Shown one piece after another: positions 8,816 to 17,090 of a stretch of DNA of 64,000 nt; position 1 is the stretch's first letter; each line of letters begins with the position of its first letter. This DNA is from CAVYYW01 sp963772845 (GTDB taxonomy: Bacteria; Bacillota; Bacilli; Bacillales; Sporolactobacillaceae), in NCBI GenBank assembly GCA_963772845.1, contig CAVYYW010000014.1:558001-622000 (forward strand), written 5' to 3'. The translations under genes were made by a program, and so were the position numbers. A model generated the notes under the pieces. That model did no database searches and was not told the DNA's origin. It saw only the letters and a program-made list of their open reading frames with translations.

Positions 8816-9594
8816 AAGACCAAGTAATCATAATAACAGGGGCCTCCAGCGGTATTGGGGAGGAGATGGCAAAGCGCTCAGCTAGAGAGGGAGCAAGACC
8901 TGTTCTGCTCGCCAGGTCTTTTGATAAACTAGCTCGTGTGAAGGCGGAGATTCTCGCTGATTACGGGGTGGAGGCATCGATTTATGTGTTGGATGTCAGC
9001 CGGACGGAGCAGGTGGTTGATGTTTTTGAGCAGATTCTTAAAACGCATCCTGTGGTTGACGTTTTAATTAATAACGCAGGGTTTGGTGTCTTCGATTATT
9101 TCCATGAAGCATCACTTAACGATATAGCCGGAATGTTTGAAGTAAACGTTCTCGGTATGATGGCGTGCAGCCGGATGATTGTTCCTGGAATGATTGAAAG
9201 AAGGCAGGGGCACATTATCAATATTGCTTCTATTGCCGGCAAGCTTTCAACCCCTAAATCAACCGTTTATTCTGCAAGCAAACATGCTGTACTTGGCTTC
9301 ACAAATGGTTTGCGGATGGAACTCTCTGAGCACGATGTTCAGGTGACTGCTGTCAATCCTGGACCCATACAGACAGAATTCTTTACCAAGGCGGATCCTG
9401 ATGGCTCGTATATTCAAAATGTCGCTTCGTTTATGGTTCAGCCTGGTTTTGTCGCCGAAAGGGTAATTCGGACAATCGGCACGAAAAAGCGCGAGATTAA
9501 TCTGCCATGGACCATGAGCACCGGGGCTAAGCTTTATCAAATCTTTCCCTCACTTATCGAAGCAGTTGCAGGTTCGATGCTCAGAAAAAAATAA
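8797..9594 (+). CDS. Short-chain dehydrogenase/reductase (YqjQ-like)
   Basis: The 265-residue SDR has the cofactor motif TGASSGIG at residues 14-21, NNAG, an active-site Ser (NIASIAG) and the catalytic YxxxK in YSASKHA. Residues after the first glycine motif include an Arg (LLARS) that favours NADPH. The C-terminal part with GSMLRKK matches the DltE/YqjQ subgroup. It starts at ATG after GGAGGAGGAAGA inside the end of the metallo-hydrolase gene. Substrate unknown. It is the last gene of the operon; a hairpin follows. Confidence 0.88.
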   Translation: MANQRLKDQVIIITGASSGIGEEMAKRSAREGARPVLLARSFDKLARVKAEILADYGVEASIYVLDVSRTEQVVDVFEQILKTHPVVDVLINNAGFGVFDYFHEASLNDIAGMFEVNVLGMMACSRMIVPGMIERRQGHIINIASIAGKLSTPKSTVYSASKHAVLGFTNGLRMELSEHDVQVTAVNPGPIQTEFFTKADPDGSYIQNVASFMVQPGFVAERVIRTIGTKKREINLPWTMSTGAKLYQIFPSLIEAVAGSMLRKK

Positions 9595-9601
9595 AAAATT
9601 G

Positions 9602-9646
9602 ATCATCCGATTTTTCATATATTTGTGAAAATCCCGGATGATTTTC
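9602..9646. terminator. Probable terminator between convergent genes
   Basis: ATCATCC pairs with GGATGAT, and the stem continues through A/T-rich arms with one bulge. T-rich sequence follows on the plus side. It separates the SDR gene from the convergent polymerase gene. Confidence 0.6.
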
Positions 9647-9675
9647 ATTTTCTCCCGGATTTTTATTTTGCCCGC

Positions 9676-10908
9676 TCATTTATAATGGCCTCCAATTTTT
9701 CGTGACCGTTCGACTGCTTGCCCAGCGTCCGTAAGTGAGGCGGCCCGTATGATCGCGTCTGAGCCATAGCGTTTTTTAATGTGATCCATTGTGTATCCAA
9801 TTTTTCTCTTAAATTCGTTTCCGCTGAATAAATTGAGCTGATAAATTTTATCACTGGATAAATTGGATAAATTGACGCTCAGGCGTCTGACTGGTTTCTT
9901 GTCCCAGAATTTTAAAAACAGTTTGCTTACCTCGTGATAAACTTCAAGGGTATTATTGGTCGGATTCAAAAGGGCTGTCTGCCTATAGAAGCCGGAGGGC
10001 GTGTCATAATCAGCCCCTTTAGCACCAGCTGAGACGGTATAACCAAGCACTCCCGAAGAACGGGCACGGGAGCAGACTTCTTCGCTCAGTTCCAACAGGA
10101 TGACCTTAATTTCCGTTTCGAAGTCTTCATAATCTTTTGGTAACGTCATCGCATGCCCGATTGCTTTTTGGCTGCTATGTGAATGAAGGGACACAGGTGA
10201 TGAATCGAGACCGTTAGCGGTTTCCCATATGACCTGTCCGTTAATCCCCCACCTTTTCTTTAAAAGTTCCAAAGGATAGCAGGCAAGGCGCCCGATGGTC
10301 GAAATTCCTAATCGCCGAAGATGGTTTTCCATGCGGCTTCCAATGCCGAACATCGCCCCAATTGGCAAGGGCCACATCTCCTGCTGCATATTCGCTTCAG
10401 AAAGCTCGAATATACCCTCATGATTTTTTTTGGAAAAATTATCACAGGCAATCTTTGCTAAAACTTTATTAGGGCCGATTCCGCATCTTGCACGGACACC
10501 CGTTTCTTCCATGATGTCTTTTTGGATTTTTTTTGCGATATCATAAGGTTTTCCAAACAGAAGCTGGCTGCCGGTAAGATCCATGAACTGTTCATCAATG
10601 GAATAAGGCTCCACCATATCGGTATAGCGTTCCAGTATTTCAGTGATTTTGACTGACACTTCGAGGTAACGCTGCATCCTGGGCCGAACGACAATGGCCT
10701 CAGGGCAAAGCATTTGCGCTTCCCAAAGCCGGAAAGCATTTTTTACACCATGTTTTTTGGCGAGTGGGCACGCAGCCAGTACCACCCCGGAGCGCCGTTC
10801 GGGATCTCCAGAAACGATTAAGGGGTAATCCTTTAAGTCAGGGCGGTCAGCTTTTTCAACGCTTGCATAAAAGGCTTGCATATCAACAAGAAAAATAACC
10901 CTTTCCAC
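9676..10908 (-). CDS. Y-family DNA polymerase, PolYB/UvrX type
   Basis: This error-prone translesion polymerase is 410 residues long. The palm-domain metal ligands are visible: Asp9 (LVDMQAFYASVE) and Asp105-Glu106 in YSIDEQF, followed by helix-hairpin-helix GIGSR and the little-finger domain. Near the C-terminus QLNLF is a good beta-clamp binding motif. The ending KIGGHYK matches the YqjW/UvrX subgroup rather than DinB. The GTG start has AGGTG seven bases upstream. Two LexA boxes lie in the promoter region, so SOS induction is expected. It sits in the same chromosomal neighbourhood as polYB (yqjW) of B. subtilis. Confidence 0.9.
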   Translation of the reverse strand: MERVIFLVDMQAFYASVEKADRPDLKDYPLIVSGDPERRSGVVLAACPLAKKHGVKNAFRLWEAQMLCPEAIVVRPRMQRYLEVSVKITEILERYTDMVEPYSIDEQFMDLTGSQLLFGKPYDIAKKIQKDIMEETGVRARCGIGPNKVLAKIACDNFSKKNHEGIFELSEANMQQEMWPLPIGAMFGIGSRMENHLRRLGISTIGRLACYPLELLKKRWGINGQVIWETANGLDSSPVSLHSHSSQKAIGHAMTLPKDYEDFETEIKVILLELSEEVCSRARSSGVLGYTVSAGAKGADYDTPSGFYRQTALLNPTNNTLEVYHEVSKLFLKFWDKKPVRRLSVNLSNLSSDKIYQLNLFSGNEFKRKIGYTMDHIKKRYGSDAIIRAASLTDAGQAVERSRKIGGHYK

Positions 10909-10931
10909 ATCCGTACACCTCAGATCAAAGA

Positions 10932-10974
10932 AGAATGTTTGTTCTTATTAATATTATATGCGAACAAACGTTCT
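10932..10974 (-). promoter_or_regulatory. Two LexA (SOS) boxes upstream of the Y-family polymerase
   Basis: CGAACAAACGTTCT at 10961-10974 matches the Gram-positive LexA consensus CGAAC-N4-GTTCG in both half-sites except the last base. A second, weaker copy AGAATGTTTGTTCT lies at 10932-10945. The 29-base centre-to-centre spacing is nearly three helical turns. The nearest gene start is that of the polymerase, 24 bases away. Confidence 0.85.
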
Positions 10975-11394
10975 TTATTCAATGGAAGTTATACCCAAAA
11001 GAAAAGTGGAGGTTACCTGGTTAGTCCTGAAAGAGCCTGGAGGTTTTCCGAAGAGGAGTATTTTTCCTCTGAAGGGAAAGCGAAGGATCCAAAGGACTGG
11101 CAACCGCAGCTGGACAAAGAAAAGTGACCCCGAGGGGTTGTGAGGCGCAGCTAGACAAAGAAAAGCGGAGCCGGCTCGAAAATGCGCATGTTCAATGAAA
11201 GCCAGAAATACCCGAGAGTCTTGCAGGATCAGCGTGAGGCAACTGGATTGCTAAAGGCTGAGATCCCTTTGCCACGAATAAAAAAACTAAATTAGAGCTA
11301 CATTACGGAAGGAGCAAGTTATAGTGACTGATTATAAGCTGAAGGAAATCTATAGCCATAAATGACGCCTAAAGTGCCTCGCAAGGGCAACAAA
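10975..11394. other. Noncoding stretch with degenerate repeat fragments
   Basis: No gene is supported here. Short open frames have no convincing ribosome binding site, no recognisable product and run through G/A-rich fragments such as GCAGCTGGACAAAGAAAAG and the related GCAGCTAGACAAAGAAAAG about 45 bases later. The sequence looks like decayed copies of intergenic repeats similar to those present elsewhere in the window. Confidence 0.6.
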
Positions 11395-11720
11395 TACGTT
11401 GATTGAAGCGGAAGGTGTGAGACTCCTCGAAAATGCGCATGCCCAGAGTTGAAAGCTAGAAATACCCGCGACTCCTACGGAGGCAGCACGCGTCCGAAGA
11501 TCCACTTTGGCGCACAAAGAGACCACGCCAAAGTTAGCTGAGGCCGTGCCCGTGGAAAGCAAGGGTATTTCCGCTTTCAATGTATGGCATCACATTTTCT
11601 TCGTGTGGTGCGGAATCGAAGATGCTGTTTCAAGTCCTACGGAAATAGCACGCGTCCGAAATACTTGGCGACAAAGAAACCACGCCAAAGTTAGCTGAGG
11701 CCGTGCCTGTGGAAAGCAAC
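11395..11720 (-). repeat. Inverted copies of the about 163-bp intergenic repeat
   Basis: Two consecutive units, read on the minus strand, match the array at 25909-26500: they share the edge GCTTTCCACGGGCACGGCC, the arms of an inverted repeat around CTTTGGCG/CGCCAAAG, and GGACGCGTGCTG. Units end (plus coordinates) at 11560 and 11717, 157 bases apart. On the left the units run into a GATTGAAGCGGAAGGTGTG segment of the kind I associate with intergenic repeats in many Bacillaceae genomes (from memory). Confidence 0.8.
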
Positions 11721-11798
11721 CTAGAGGGAAAATCAACAATTTATAGCAAGGTGACCTGGGAAGAGAAAAAGACGCCGAATGATCCGGCGTCTTGAAAT

Positions 11799-12617
11799 TC
11801 AATATTTTTTTACCCATAAAGCTGAAAGCTCATGACTTCTCTTTTTTTCCAGGACAATGTCAGCGAAAGCACGACTCGGCTTGATATTTTCAGATAGATT
11901 GGGACTGTTTACCTCGTTCCACACATTTGTTGCATAAGCAAGCATATCTTCATTTGAAAAATGATTAAATTGATGAAAATAAGACTGTGGATTGTTGCGG
12001 TTATTATCAAAAATACGCATGACCCGCTCTAAATACCATTGAATGGCGCTCGCCTCATCTGCTTCAACATAAAAGCTGATATCAAGAAAATCATTCATAA
12101 TAAAGTTTTGTTTTTTTCCGTTTGAAAGACTTGGGCGCTGCAGAACATTAATGCCTTCCAGTATCACAATGTCGGGTGCGTGAATGGTTTGTTCTTCATC
12201 GGCAGAGACATCATAGGCATCGTGAGTATAAACAGGAATCTTGAGCAGTGCCTGCCCGGCTTTAAGCTGCTTGAGAAACCGGAACAGTTTTTCATAATCA
12301 TAGCTTTCAGGGAAACCTTTTCGGTCTAAATTGTTTTTTTCTTTCAGGGTCGCATTGGGATAAAGAAAATGGTCCGTTGAAACAATATCAATGGAGGCTG
12401 TCTTCATCCGGGATTGGAGAGAAGCTTTTAACAGCTTTGACAGTGTTGTCTTTCCTGATGCAACACCGCCGGCAAGACCGATAATAAAAGGCGCAGGCTG
12501 TGATGCAAGCGGTTTCACTTTAGACCACGTTTTCATAAGGTGATGCTTAGCCTGGAGGGCGTTATATAAATATTCTCCTATGTATTGATAAAGCATTTGC
12601 TCTTCATCTCCAAGCAT
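11799..12617 (-). CDS. coaA: Pantothenate kinase type I, N-terminally truncated frame
   Basis: CoaA phosphorylates pantothenate with ATP, the first step of coenzyme A synthesis. The frame of 272 residues shows the P-loop GLAGGVASGKTT near residues 47-58, a TDHFLYP strand, RKGFPESYD, PVYTHDAYDV and LEGINVLQ, all family hallmarks. Typical type I enzymes have 310-320 residues. The missing N-terminal 30 or so residues are encoded immediately upstream in another frame (12659-12748) with a good ribosome binding site, so the gene appears frameshifted near 12650-12670. Whether the 272-residue product is made from the internal ATG is uncertain, because its own Shine-Dalgarno is weak. Confidence 0.8.
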   Translation of the reverse strand: MLGDEEQMLYQYIGEYLYNALQAKHHLMKTWSKVKPLASQPAPFIIGLAGGVASGKTTLSKLLKASLQSRMKTASIDIVSTDHFLYPNATLKEKNNLDRKGFPESYDYEKLFRFLKQLKAGQALLKIPVYTHDAYDVSADEEQTIHAPDIVILEGINVLQRPSLSNGKKQNFIMNDFLDISFYVEADEASAIQWYLERVMRIFDNNRNNPQSYFHQFNHFSNEDMLAYATNVWNEVNSPNLSENIKPSRAFADIVLEKKRSHELSALWVKKY

Positions 12618-12649
12618 TGGAATACCATCGCCCGGAGAAAGGGAAGGGG

Positions 12650-12670
12650 CAGGAGAATTTAATTCTCCTG
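12650..12670. repeat. Perfect 21-bp palindrome inside the coaA N-terminal region
   Basis: CAGGAGAATT and AATTCTCCTG are exact inverse complements separated by one base. The site overlaps the stop codon of the 29-codon frame and holds an AGGAG element on both strands. It may be a repressor site or an RNA hairpin controlling translation; it also marks the frameshift position. Confidence 0.7.
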
Positions 12671-12748
12671 CTTGAATGTAGTCAGCAATTCCTGACGGGT
12701 CATATGAAAATAATCTGCTGGAGAAAGCGGGTTGCTATGAACAGGCAT
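12659..12748 (-). other. 29-codon frame encoding the displaced N-terminus of CoaA
   Basis: On the minus strand, GAGGAG precedes an ATG at 12748 that opens 29 codons ending in TAA. The peptide contains SPADYFHMTRQELLTTF, which resembles the conserved N-terminal SPY-x-x-F-x-R-x-x-W segment of type I pantothenate kinases. The distance to the next conserved block in the downstream frame fits a normal CoaA if one base is lost between them. It may be part of a frameshifted coaA, or less likely a coupled leader peptide. Confidence 0.65.
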
Positions 12749-12834
12749 GGACAAAAGACACTCCTCTATAATAAATAAATGAAATGCGTTTTTCCTTTTA
12801 TCATAGCACAAATAGCTGCTTCGTTGGGTTACCT

Positions 12835-14459
12835 TTATTCGGCAGTGTTGTCTTTATGGAATGTATAAAAGAATCGTGAAGCAATCAAGCCGGCAACGCC
12901 TATTATGATAAAGAGAACGGCCCGTCACCCATAGGGATACGATTGGCAGATCCACGAGCACGACTTTTATCAGGACAGCAAACAACATGACGACCCCAAA
13001 AATCCGGATGGAGCGGAAATTAAATAGTTTTCCATAAAAAACAGAGAGCAGTGCAAACGCTGCCCACACAATCGAGAGAATCATCTGCTGAGTTGTTTCC
13101 GTTTCATACCTGGTTAACGCAAGCGTCCATTGGGTGATTAAAGCAAAAAGTGCTGCGATTAAGAACAAGGCGAGTAAAAAATGACGGGTTAAGAAATAAA
13201 AAATCGCAAGGCTTGCCACGAGCACACACCAGTACACGGTCTCGATCGAGAAAAAGGCGGTGATATGCCAGCTTTCCGACATTAAGGCACCCATTCCATA
13301 GACGATCAGGCCAGCGTATTTTTGAAGTTTCTGATGGTAATAATACCCTATAATATACGCGAGTGTACCTTCAATAAGCGTCAGTATGCCTAAGTAATCC
13401 GTGGTTGATCCCCGGAGGATAAGAAAAAAGAAACCGTAAGTAGCGATTGAAGCAAACAGACTCCGATAAGGGCTTTTCCAAGCTAATCCGCTATATAAAA
13501 GAATCGCAATAATGATAAAGATAATGAAGGAAGACTTGGAAAAAGCCACAGCCCACCAGCCAGACAGCAATGTAAAGCTAACATAGAGAATGACTGGGGC
13601 CGAAAATACCTTTTTGTTCCGAAATAAGCAATGAAAGCAGCAAAGCCACGTGCTGTACAAGAACGCCGGTTGCAAAATACCGGGTTTGCGATTCTAGACT
13701 TATCTCGGACAAGGAAAAGATGGATGCTGCAAAAAAAGTAAGATTTAATAAGAAAATGGAGGAGTAGTAAAGAATGCGATAATCGCGACTCGCAGCAAAT
13801 AGAAACAGAACAAGGTAGAGCAAGGATTCATAGACCGCAAAAACCAAAACATTCGGATTGGTGTTGTCCAACAAAAAAGGTAATAGATAGCCGCCGATGC
13901 CAACAAAAACAGCTAAATACTGAGATTTGTAAAAATAAGAAAGGCCGAGCCCGATGCAGATAGAGAGCACGTTAATAAGAAAGGCTGCTGAAGGCGGAAT
14001 AAAGTGATAGAGGTAATGGCAGGCAAAAGTGGTCAGCATCAGAAGAACAACCGTCCCTCCAAACAAAATCATTCCGAGTCTTGACCGGTCTTTGCGAACC
14101 TGCCAAAAGCCCGCGAGAAAAAGCAGCGCGGCACCGGCATAACCTAACAAAATACGAATAGACGGACTAAGCAGATGATTGTCACTTGCTACTTTAAACC
14201 CAAAAATACAACCAAGAAGCAGGACAATGATAAAGATTCTTGGCAGCCAAACCTGGCCGATTAATGTTTCTAAATCCGTTGTTTGTTTTTTGGGCGGATC
14301 CATCACATGTTCACGTTCATCAGGTAAGGGTTCAGAAATGACTGGCCGGCTGTCTGCTGCCGGTGATAAAGGATCACCCAGGGCTTTACTCAGTCTTTCA
14401 ACTTCTTTTTCCAGCGCATTGACCTTTTGCTTAAGTTTTTCAAAATCATGAGTGTTCAT
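12835..14459 (-). pseudogene. DUF2339 multispanning membrane protein, broken by two frameshifts
   Basis: The first frame (14459 down to 13578) encodes a coiled-coil-like start (LKQKVNALEKEVERL), a linker and at least eight membrane helices of DUF2339 type. After LLISEQK the frame shifts at the five-T run near 13611-13615 (one extra base), and the protein continues in another frame as VFSAPVILYV and further helices to about 12925. A second single-base shift near the sequence for SLWV then moves the tail RAVLFIIIGVAGLIASRFFY into the third frame, ending at TAA 12835-12837. Joined, the three parts give a normal-looking DUF2339 protein. Function unknown. Genuine decay or sequence error cannot be separated here. 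Confidence 0.82.
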
Positions 14460-14690
14460 ACAGATTTCCCCCTTTCTTATCTCTTTTCAATAAAGCGAAC
14501 ACGATTTGCGCTCGACAGCAGCAGGTTCATCTGCTATTGATACATATTCTCAATTTTATTGGATATCCCTGCTTAAATTAGAAAACAGATGGTTATAATG
14601 CGTCTGCCGCCTTAACATTCGCATTGGAGCGGGGTCTTCGCTATAATAACGAAGGATGCAACGATGAAACGGCGAAAGGAGATGACTGAT

Positions 14691-15620
14691 ATGTATTGTA
14701 AAAGCTCCACGGAACTCGGAGAATTAATTAACCGTGCTAAACCCTTTGCTTCAGAAGGAAAGGTGGCGGATTACATCCCGGCATTAGGAAAAGCTCATGG
14801 AGGGGACTTGGCCATTGCCATTCATTATATAGATGGATCATGTTATTCGGCAGGAGACATTGACCAGACGTTTACGCTTCAGAGTATTTCAAAGATTCTT
14901 TCGCTGGCCCTTGTGATTATGGATAAAGGAGAAGAAGAGGTGTTTTCAAAAGTAGGAATGGAACCAACAGGCGATCCGTTTAACTCTATAGCGAAACTAG
15001 AATCCTCTGTCCCGTCCAAACCGCTTAATCCGATGATTAATGCTGGAGCATTGGCTGTTACAAATATGATTAACGGAAGCACAGTAGATGAACAGATCGG
15101 GCGCTTTTTATCCCTTCTGCATGAAATGACCGGAAATTCCTCGATCCGTTATTCTGAAGAAGTGGCTAAGTCAGAATTTGAGACGGCCAGTTTAAACCGT
15201 TCATTAGCCTATTTTATGCAGGAGCATGGATTGATTAAAGGGGATGTAGAGGATCTGATTGATCTTTATACGAAGCAATGTGCCATTGAAATAAACTGTC
15301 ATGATCTCGCTCATATTGGCATGGTTATTGCAAATGACGGCCGCATTCCAGAAACAGGACGAGAAGTGATCCCAGGAAGAATTGCCAAGCTGGTTAAAAC
15401 GTTTATGGCGACCTGTGGCATGTATAATGCGTCAGGAGAATTTGCCATTAAAGTAGGGATCCCCTCGAAGAGTGCTGTCTCAGGAGGCATATTAAGTTCT
15501 TATCCAGGACTGCTCGGTATAGGGATTTATGGTCCATCGCTTGATAAAAAAGGCAACAGCATTGCTGGAATCAAACTCCTCGAGATGCTCTCAGCCCGCT
15601 ATGAATTGAGTATTTTCTAA
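14691..15620 (+). CDS. glsA: Glutaminase A
   Basis: Glutaminase hydrolyses glutamine to glutamate and ammonia. The 309-residue protein has the serine-dependent beta-lactamase-like fold: Ser65-x-x-Lys68 (TLQSISK), PLNPMINAGA, NRSLAYFM, the conserved AHIGMVIANDG and the late SGGILSSYPG loop. I start at the ATG at 14691 because AAGGAG lies at the right distance; an upstream in-frame ATG at 14664 precedes the ribosome binding site itself. It is a single-gene unit; B. subtilis pairs ybgJ-type glutaminase with a glutamine transporter, which is not seen here. All expected motifs are present. Confidence 0.93.
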   Translation: MYCKSSTELGELINRAKPFASEGKVADYIPALGKAHGGDLAIAIHYIDGSCYSAGDIDQTFTLQSISKILSLALVIMDKGEEEVFSKVGMEPTGDPFNSIAKLESSVPSKPLNPMINAGALAVTNMINGSTVDEQIGRFLSLLHEMTGNSSIRYSEEVAKSEFETASLNRSLAYFMQEHGLIKGDVEDLIDLYTKQCAIEINCHDLAHIGMVIANDGRIPETGREVIPGRIAKLVKTFMATCGMYNASGEFAIKVGIPSKSAVSGGILSSYPGLLGIGIYGPSLDKKGNSIAGIKLLEMLSARYELSIF

Positions 15621-15640
15621 TACATGACACAGGAAAAAAG

Positions 15641-15658
15641 CCACCTTTATAAAGGTGG
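15641..15658. other. 18-bp perfect palindrome downstream of glsA
   Basis: CCACCTTTATAAAGGTGG is self-complementary and follows an A-run. It can form a short hairpin just before the strong terminator and may assist termination. Confidence 0.5.
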
Positions 15659-15666
15659 ATAAGCAT

Positions 15667-15714
15667 AAAAAAGAGTGTGGAAAACCCCCGGCAGGTTCTT
15701 CCACACTCTTTTTT
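15667..15714. terminator. Bidirectional rho-independent terminator
   Basis: AAAAAAGAGTGTGGAA pairs with TTCCACACTCTTTTTT around a C/G-rich loop. It serves both glsA and the convergent exporter gene. Confidence 0.92.
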
Positions 15715-15758
15715 GTAATCATGAATCTGTCTTGCGAATCACCACAATCAGGAATTAT

Positions 15759-16946
15759 TTATATTTCTCCGCGAAGCCTTTTCTCACCGGGAAGGAACAA
15801 GGTAAGGAACGTGGCTGCAAGCGGAAGGAAGACAAAAAAATCAAAGACGACGTTCAGACCGTAGTGATCCGAAACCCATCCCATAAAAGCAGCCCCGATT
15901 CCGCCGGCCCCGATCCCAAGTCCAATCATCAGACCCGAAACTAGCCCCACATTATCTGGCAGCATCCGCTGGCCGTATACCACAGTCACTGCAAAAGAGG
16001 ATAAAACAAAAAAACCAAAAATGAACAGAACTATGATTGCAGCCCAGCCATGCACATGGGGGAGAAGCCATGCAAAGGGAATGGTAATCAGCATCGAACC
16101 AAACAAGAGCCATTTATGGCTGAGGCGGTCAGAAAATCTGCCTCCTAGAAATGTTCCAAGAGCTCCGGCACTAAGAAAAAGGAACGTATAGAGGTCCCCG
16201 GTCTTAAGTGAAAGGTGCTGATGAAGGTAAAAAAACGGTAAAAAACCGGCTACACCAATCTGTGTCCAGGAACGCAGAATAACCACGAGTGTTAAAACAA
16301 GCAAACCAGGAAGGTGGCGTGTCCCACTGACCGTTTTTTTCTTTTGGTGATGATTAGAAAGGCTTTCCCGGTACCAGGGCAGCATTCTGTAGATCAAATA
16401 AGCTCCGGCCAGACCAGCCAGAAAAAACCACCCCACGCCTTTAAGTCCCGTTGATAAAAGGAAAAGCGGCAGCATCAGAGGACCGGCAGCCTGGCCAAAG
16501 TTACCACCGACCTGGAAGATTGCCTGAGCAGCCCCCTTGGCTTTTCCAGCAGCCAAATGAGCCCCTCGAGAAGCTTCCGGATGAAAAATACCGGAGCCTA
16601 AACCTGACAGAGCAATAACAAGCAAAAGAAGGAAAAACGTCGGGACAAAGCCTGAAAGGGAAAGGCCGGCAGCCGTCAGCAAAAGTCCAGTCGGCAAGAA
16701 CCAGGACCGAGGTTTCCGGTCTGTCAATAAGCCGAATACAGGCTGAGATATAGAAGACGTTAACGCAGAGACAAGCAAGATAGACCCCGCTTGAGTGTAT
16801 GACAGATGAAAAGCCTCTTTATAAAGAGGCAATAAAGCAGGGACGATGCCGGTTGTCATTAAATCATTAATAAAATGAGCAGTACCCAGTCTGTAAAGGG
16901 CCTGCTGTGCCAGTAAAGGTTTCTTAGCCGTTTGATATGTTTCCAT
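15759..16946 (-). CDS. MFS transporter, fosmidomycin-resistance (Fsr) type
   Basis: The 395-residue protein has about twelve hydrophobic segments. The N-terminal HFINDL, the motif GLLTDRKPRS after helix 2 and the helix-4 region GIFHPEASR are typical of the Fsr branch of drug exporters, where the FHP motif is diagnostic. A second-half motif GGRFSDRLSHK repeats the loop 2-3 signature. Substrate cannot be told from sequence. AGGAG precedes the ATG. It is a single gene, convergent with glsA. Its start faces the start of the sugar-sensor operon, so the 140-base gap between them must hold both promoters. Confidence 0.87.
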   Translation of the reverse strand: METYQTAKKPLLAQQALYRLGTAHFINDLMTTGIVPALLPLYKEAFHLSYTQAGSILLVSALTSSISQPVFGLLTDRKPRSWFLPTGLLLTAAGLSLSGFVPTFFLLLLVIALSGLGSGIFHPEASRGAHLAAGKAKGAAQAIFQVGGNFGQAAGPLMLPLFLLSTGLKGVGWFFLAGLAGAYLIYRMLPWYRESLSNHHQKKKTVSGTRHLPGLLVLTLVVILRSWTQIGVAGFLPFFYLHQHLSLKTGDLYTFLFLSAGALGTFLGGRFSDRLSHKWLLFGSMLITIPFAWLLPHVHGWAAIIVLFIFGFFVLSSFAVTVVYGQRMLPDNVGLVSGLMIGLGIGAGGIGAAFMGWVSDHYGLNVVFDFFVFLPLAATFLTLFLPGEKRLRGEI

Positions 16947-17090
16947 TGTATGCTCCTATATCTAATAGTCTTTTATTATTATAGCCTAAATTTATTAAAA
17001 TACTAAAGATAAGATGAAGTGTTACAAAGATTAATATTACGAAAAAAAAGAAAATTTGATAAACTGGAAAATGAAGGAGGCAGAGCAGTC

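Noticed and set aside
10980..11143. Short open frames after the LexA boxes as an SOS-induced small gene
   Set aside because: No ribosome binding site at a suitable distance, composition like the decayed repeats around them, and no recognisable product.
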